Assembly (NCBI GenBank): GCA_900551605.1
Contig: URWS01000044.1
Location: 1 to 8,593 of the forward strand
DNA from: an uncultured Collinsella sp.
GTDB taxonomy: Bacteria; Actinomycetota; Coriobacteriia; Coriobacteriales; Coriobacteriaceae
Length of the DNA: 8,593 bases
Reading direction: 5' to 3'
Position 1 is the first letter of the stretch; every line of letters starts with the position of its first letter. Position numbers and translations under genes: made by a program. Positions 6,368-8,593 of the stretch are shown in pieces. The notes below the pieces were generated by a model. The model saw only the letters and a list, made by a program, of their open reading frames with translations. It was not told the origin of the DNA and did no database searches.

Positions 6368-6422
6368 ATGTATTCCATTTCCGATCACTTCCCACACCGC
6401 CACGCTACCCAGAAAGGGCCCC

Positions 6423-7244
6423 ATGGACGCCACCTTCAGCCACATTAAAGCCGTGTTCTGCGATATCGACGGCACGCTGCTCACGAGCGAGCACACGGTG
6501 TCCCCGCGCACTGTGGCCGCGATCCGCGCCCTGCGCGAGCGTGGCGTGCTGTTTGGCCTGTGCACCGGGCGCGACGCCCACGCGACCGAGGCTATGTATG
6601 AGCTCTGGGGCATCGACGGCCTGGTAGACGTGATGGTGGGCTGTGGCGGCGCCGAGGTCATCGACCGTGCGCACGACATCAACGAGCTGAGCTATCCGCT
6701 GCCGGGCGAGACCATCGCGCGCATCTGCGAGCACATGGCAGATCTGCCGGCAACGCCCGTTTGCCCTCGGGACGGCGTGCTCTATGTGCCCGAGAGCAAT
6801 GCGTGCGTCGAGCACCTGTCGCGTGTCGACGGCGTTCCCTACAAGGTGGTCGACTTTGCCGAGTTTTTGCGCGAGCCGCAGCCCAAGGTGATGTTTACCA
6901 TGGCGCCCGAGGTAATGCCGCGGGCGATTGAGCGGGCGTCGACGTTTGCCGATGGCACTGTTAAGGCGGCAGCCCTACAGACCACGCAGCGGCTCTACGA
7001 GTTCATGGATCCGCACGTGTCCAAGACGCGCGGCCTTGTGCGCGTGGCGGAGCTCAACGACATGGAGCTCCAGGACATCTGCGTGTTTGGCGATGCCGAC
7101 AACGACACCTGCATGGTGGCCGACGCCGGCGTGGGCGTGGCCATGGCAAATGGTAGCGATGCCACCCGTGCCGCCGCCGATTTTGTAACCGCCAGCAACG
7201 ACAAAGACGGCATCGCGATCTTTATCGAGGAATATCTGCTGTAG
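6423..7244 (+). CDS. Cof-type HAD-IIB family hydrolase
   Basis: A 273-residue soluble haloacid-dehalogenase-type phosphatase, usual length for the Cof/HAD-IIB group. Motif I is DIDGTLL (nucleophile D14, acid/base D16), motif II is the threonine in LCTGRD (T48), motif III is the lysine in VSKTRGL (K201), and motif IV is GDADND (D224, N227, D228), which binds Mg2+. The stretch between motifs II and III (about 80-195) is the C2-type cap that sets the substrate. Such enzymes generally remove phosphate from sugar phosphates, cofactors or nucleotides; the actual substrate cannot be inferred. ATG 6423 is chosen because AGAAAGG (6411-6417) lies 5 nt upstream and the protein then begins 13 residues before motif I, as usual; the open frame back to 6279 runs through palindrome B. 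It appears to be a single-gene unit closed by the hairpin at 7258. Confidence 0.92.
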   Translation: MDATFSHIKAVFCDIDGTLLTSEHTVSPRTVAAIRALRERGVLFGLCTGRDAHATEAMYELWGIDGLVDVMVGCGGAEVIDRAHDINELSYPLPGETIARICEHMADLPATPVCPRDGVLYVPESNACVEHLSRVDGVPYKVVDFAEFLREPQPKVMFTMAPEVMPRAIERASTFADGTVKAAALQTTQRLYEFMDPHVSKTRGLVRVAELNDMELQDICVFGDADNDTCMVADAGVGVAMANGSDATRAAADFVTASNDKDGIAIFIEEYLL

Positions 7245-7257
7245 CGCTGGGGGAGAA

Positions 7258-7290
7258 CCACCGCAAAGGGGACAGGCTCCTTTGCGGTGG
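7258..7290. repeat. Palindrome family B, copy 3
   Basis: Perfect 12-bp arms CCACCGCAAAGG (7258-7269) and complement (7279-7290) enclose the loop GGACAGGCT, 13 bp after the HAD stop codon. Arm position 6 is G here (A in the other two), with C as its partner, a second compensatory change within the family. It may stop HAD transcription, although no T-tract follows on the + strand. Confidence 0.85.
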
Positions 7291-7374
7291 CCTCAGGCGA
7301 TTTGGGCGAATTGATGCCTAAAATCTGTGCGAAAATTCAAATATTGTTGTCTGAACATCATGCTTCCAACTGCC

Positions 7375-7397
7375 GATGGGTTAAAGATATTCCCATC
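7375..7397. repeat. Small inverted repeat GATGGG/CCCATC
   Basis: Perfect 6-bp arms (7375-7380 and 7392-7397) enclose an AT-rich 11-nt loop. It is followed within 6 nt by the GGTAG...CTACC pair (7403-7407, 7430-7434), so two small hairpins stand side by side. Role unknown; arms this short could be chance. Confidence 0.35.
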
Positions 7398-7609
7398 AAC
7401 TTGGTAGTCTATTCCTCCCGGTTAATGATCTACCGTTCACAGGACGCATGCTCTTGAGCAAAATGTTGTGCAAATAAACAAAATGCTATTAAAAAAATGA
7501 TAACTAGCTTAATTACCAGTAGAAATAGATATTTCATAGCGAATAAACGAAGGTAAATCCGAGCAAATGTCAAGAGAATTGAGAATTCGCTACAAAACTA
7601 TCGATATTT

Positions 7610-7639
7610 TTGCTTAAATGTTCAAACAATCGTTATAAC
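7610..7639 (+). promoter_or_regulatory. Possible promoter of the surface-protein gene
   Basis: TATAAC (7634-7639) is a good -10 candidate. TTGCTT (7610-7615) at 18 nt is a weak -35. It would give a leader of roughly 80 nt whose first part contains the dyad at 7654-7674. Confidence 0.3.
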
Positions 7640-7653
7640 ATGTACTACAAGCG

Positions 7654-7674
7654 TGCGCAATTACAGATTGCGCA
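7654..7674. promoter_or_regulatory. Dyad TGCGCAAT/ATTGCGCA in surface-gene leader
   Basis: Perfect 8-bp arms (7654-7661, 7667-7674) enclose the 5-nt loop TACAG, 54 bp before the ATG. It stands out as GC-containing symmetry in AT-rich DNA. It fits either a regulator operator just after the possible promoter or a small leader hairpin. It has no U-tract, so it is not an obvious terminator. Confidence 0.5.
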
Positions 7675-7728
7675 AATACGTTTGATAGTGAAAGAGCAAG
7701 ATCGCGGTCTCTTGGGGAGGAGACATCG

Positions 7729-8593
7729 ATGAAAGCGAATTCAGAAAAAACTAAGCAGAGTAAAAAAGCGACGCGCCGTGTACTGGCAGGCGTTTTGTGC
7801 GGAGCCTCCGTGTTGAGCCTGGTACTGTCGCTCGTCATGCCTCCGATCTCGCAGGCCATTGCCAACGATGCCCAGACGGTTCCTGCCGAGGAAACTGTGA
7901 TGGGGGGGGGTTCCTCAAGTGAGTCTACTGGTGTAGACAACACTACCAACGGGGATACCGAAAACCAGAATAGCGACGAGGTCGACGGCGGCGAGGCCGA
8001 CTCTTCAAATGGTGTTGAGCAGGGTCAGTCTGAGGATCAGCCTGAGGGCGAGTTGCAGGTCGAAGACGGCGAGTCGTCGGATGACGGCGCCGTTATGGCA
8101 GCTGCGGAAGGTGGGCAAACCGAAGCGGCGCTCGTCGAGATAAATAGCGCTGACGATTTGAAAAACAAGTTGGAGAATGCAAGCGGTGTCGCTAGCTTCA
8201 AGCTTATGAATGATGTCGATACCGGCGGGACAATCCAGCTTGGCAAGGACGGCAGCAAGATCACGCTGGATCTAAACGGTCACAAAATTAAACACGAGAG
8301 CTCGAGCCAGCCCCTGTTCAACATTACGGGGGGCGCGACGTTAACCGTCATGGATAGTCAGCAAGCTGAAGTGGATGATCCAACGGGCGACAAATATGTA
8401 TGCTCCGACAACACATTTAGCAAAAATGGCAACCTTGCCTCTGTGGCCCCTGATGAGACTTCTAATATTCCTACAAATCTCACCTACTATGTAACCGGAT
8501 CGTCCGTAAATCCAGATGGCATTAGCACTACCGAGGCTCTTTATAAACATGAAGCTACCATCGGCGGCGCCATCGTGGCGTGCAATAGTAACG
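7729..8593 (+). CDS. Secreted beta-helix-like surface protein, 3'-truncated
   Basis: An open frame of 288 codons that runs off the window without a stop. ATG 7729 follows GGGGAGGAG (7714-7722) with a 6-nt gap, a very strong ribosome site. Residues 1-45 form a long signal peptide: a Lys/Arg-rich start (KTKQSKKATRR), a hydrophobic core (VLAGVLCGASVLSLVLSLVM) and a likely cleavage site after AIA (45). Residues 46-134 are low-complexity, rich in Glu, Asp, Ser, Gly and Gln, and probably an unstructured spacer. From about 136 the pattern VEINSADDLKNKL...ITLDLNGHKI (178-187)...LFNITGGATLTVMDS resembles the start of right-handed beta-helix or pectate-lyase-like repeats in large wall-anchored adhesin-type proteins of gut Gram-positives. 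Any sortase signal would be in the missing C-terminus. Composition is AT-richer and codon use more mixed than in the neighbouring metabolic genes. A 9-G tract lies at codons 58-61. Function (adhesion or glycan binding) is inferred, not shown. Confidence 0.85.
   Translation, partial: MKANSEKTKQSKKATRRVLAGVLCGASVLSLVLSLVMPPISQAIANDAQTVPAEETVMGGGSSSESTGVDNTTNGDTENQNSDEVDGGEADSSNGVEQGQSEDQPEGELQVEDGESSDDGAVMAAAEGGQTEAALVEINSADDLKNKLENASGVASFKLMNDVDTGGTIQLGKDGSKITLDLNGHKIKHESSSQPLFNITGGATLTVMDSQQAEVDDPTGDKYVCSDNTFSKNGNLASVAPDETSNIPTNLTYYVTGSSVNPDGISTTEALYKHEATIGGAIVACNSN
7902..7910 (+). repeat. Nine-G homopolymer within the surface gene
   Basis: Nine consecutive G bases span codons 58-61, 13 residues after the predicted signal-peptide cleavage site. 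The assembled length keeps the frame open. Loss of one G brings TAG at 7934-7936 into frame; gain of one brings TGA at 7920-7922 into frame. This is the layout of a slipped-strand phase-variation tract. The tract length could be miscalled by sequencing or assembly. Confidence 0.85.

Larger units (their letters stand above)
7291..7728. other. AT-rich intergenic region without a gene
   Basis: This 438-bp stretch is far richer in A and T than the rest of the window, most so from about 7440 to 7650. I see no convincing gene: frames are short, none has a good ribosome site, and the minus-strand frame 7614-7949 overlaps the next gene's start and is a shadow. It holds a 6-bp stem hairpin GATGGG/CCCATC (7375-7397), a weak TTGGTAG...CTACC pair (7401-7434), a possible promoter near 7634, a strong short dyad at 7654-7674, and AAGAG/CTCTT (7692-7696 with 7709-7713) next to the ribosome site. 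It most likely serves as a long regulatory leader for the surface-protein gene, or is a remnant of acquired DNA. Confidence 0.6.

Noticed and set aside
6279..6422. Extended N-terminus of the HAD hydrolase
   Set aside because: The frame would translate palindrome B and intergenic DNA; HAD motif I is normally close to the N-terminus, as with ATG 6423.
7294..7335. Possible diverged copy of the 4801 palindrome (GATTTGGGC...GCCTAAAATC)
   Set aside because: The arms pair imperfectly and the likeness rests on a few bases, so it was not annotated.
7567..7617. Tiny frame MSRELRIRYKTIDIFA in the AT-rich gap
   Set aside because: Only 16 codons, no ribosome site at a proper distance, and nothing recognisable.

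Overview
The window is a GC-rich fragment that looks like it comes from a gut Actinobacterium of class Coriobacteriia, most likely Collinsella or a close relative. That assignment is inferred from base composition, the gene types and the style of the intergenic palindromes; no marker gene here proves it. The first 30 bases are not genomic: they are the Illumina Nextera transposase adapter, so the window starts at a contig edge. The last gene runs off the other end.

Layout, all genes on the + strand: (1) 31-822, the 3' part of an ABC exporter carrying its ATPase domain. (2) 1038-2075, a lower-GC accessory gene for a predicted PD-(D/E)XK (DUF559/Vsr-like) nuclease, flanked on both sides by same-orientation copies of one ~61-65 bp palindrome. 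(3) 2308-4681, a two-gene molybdenum-cofactor operon: moaA, then 4 bp later a moaC-mobB gene fusion. (4) 4682-4964, an intergenic stretch packed with four inverted repeats. (5) 4965-6212, an MFS transporter. (6) 6423-7244, a Cof-type HAD hydrolase. (7) 7291-7728, an AT-rich gap with no convincing gene. (8) 7729 to the end, the N-terminus of a secreted, acidic, beta-helix-like surface protein, absent from a closed-ORF list because it has no stop inside the window.

MoaA and the MoaC domain together convert GTP to cyclic pyranopterin monophosphate. The MobB domain belongs to the later guanine-dinucleotide step. The other Moco genes are not in this window. The ABC exporter, MFS transporter and HAD phosphatase are ordinary single genes with no obvious link to one another.

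The points most worth a second look are: a 9-G homopolymer just after the signal-peptide region of the surface gene, where gain or loss of one G gives an immediate stop (a likely phase-variation switch); palindrome family A, three copies with 16-19 bp arms and a fixed 27-nt spacer, two of them bracketing the nuclease gene; palindrome family B, three copies with perfect 12-bp arms, a 9-nt loop and compensatory base changes, plus one diverged relative; and the MoaC-MobB fusion.
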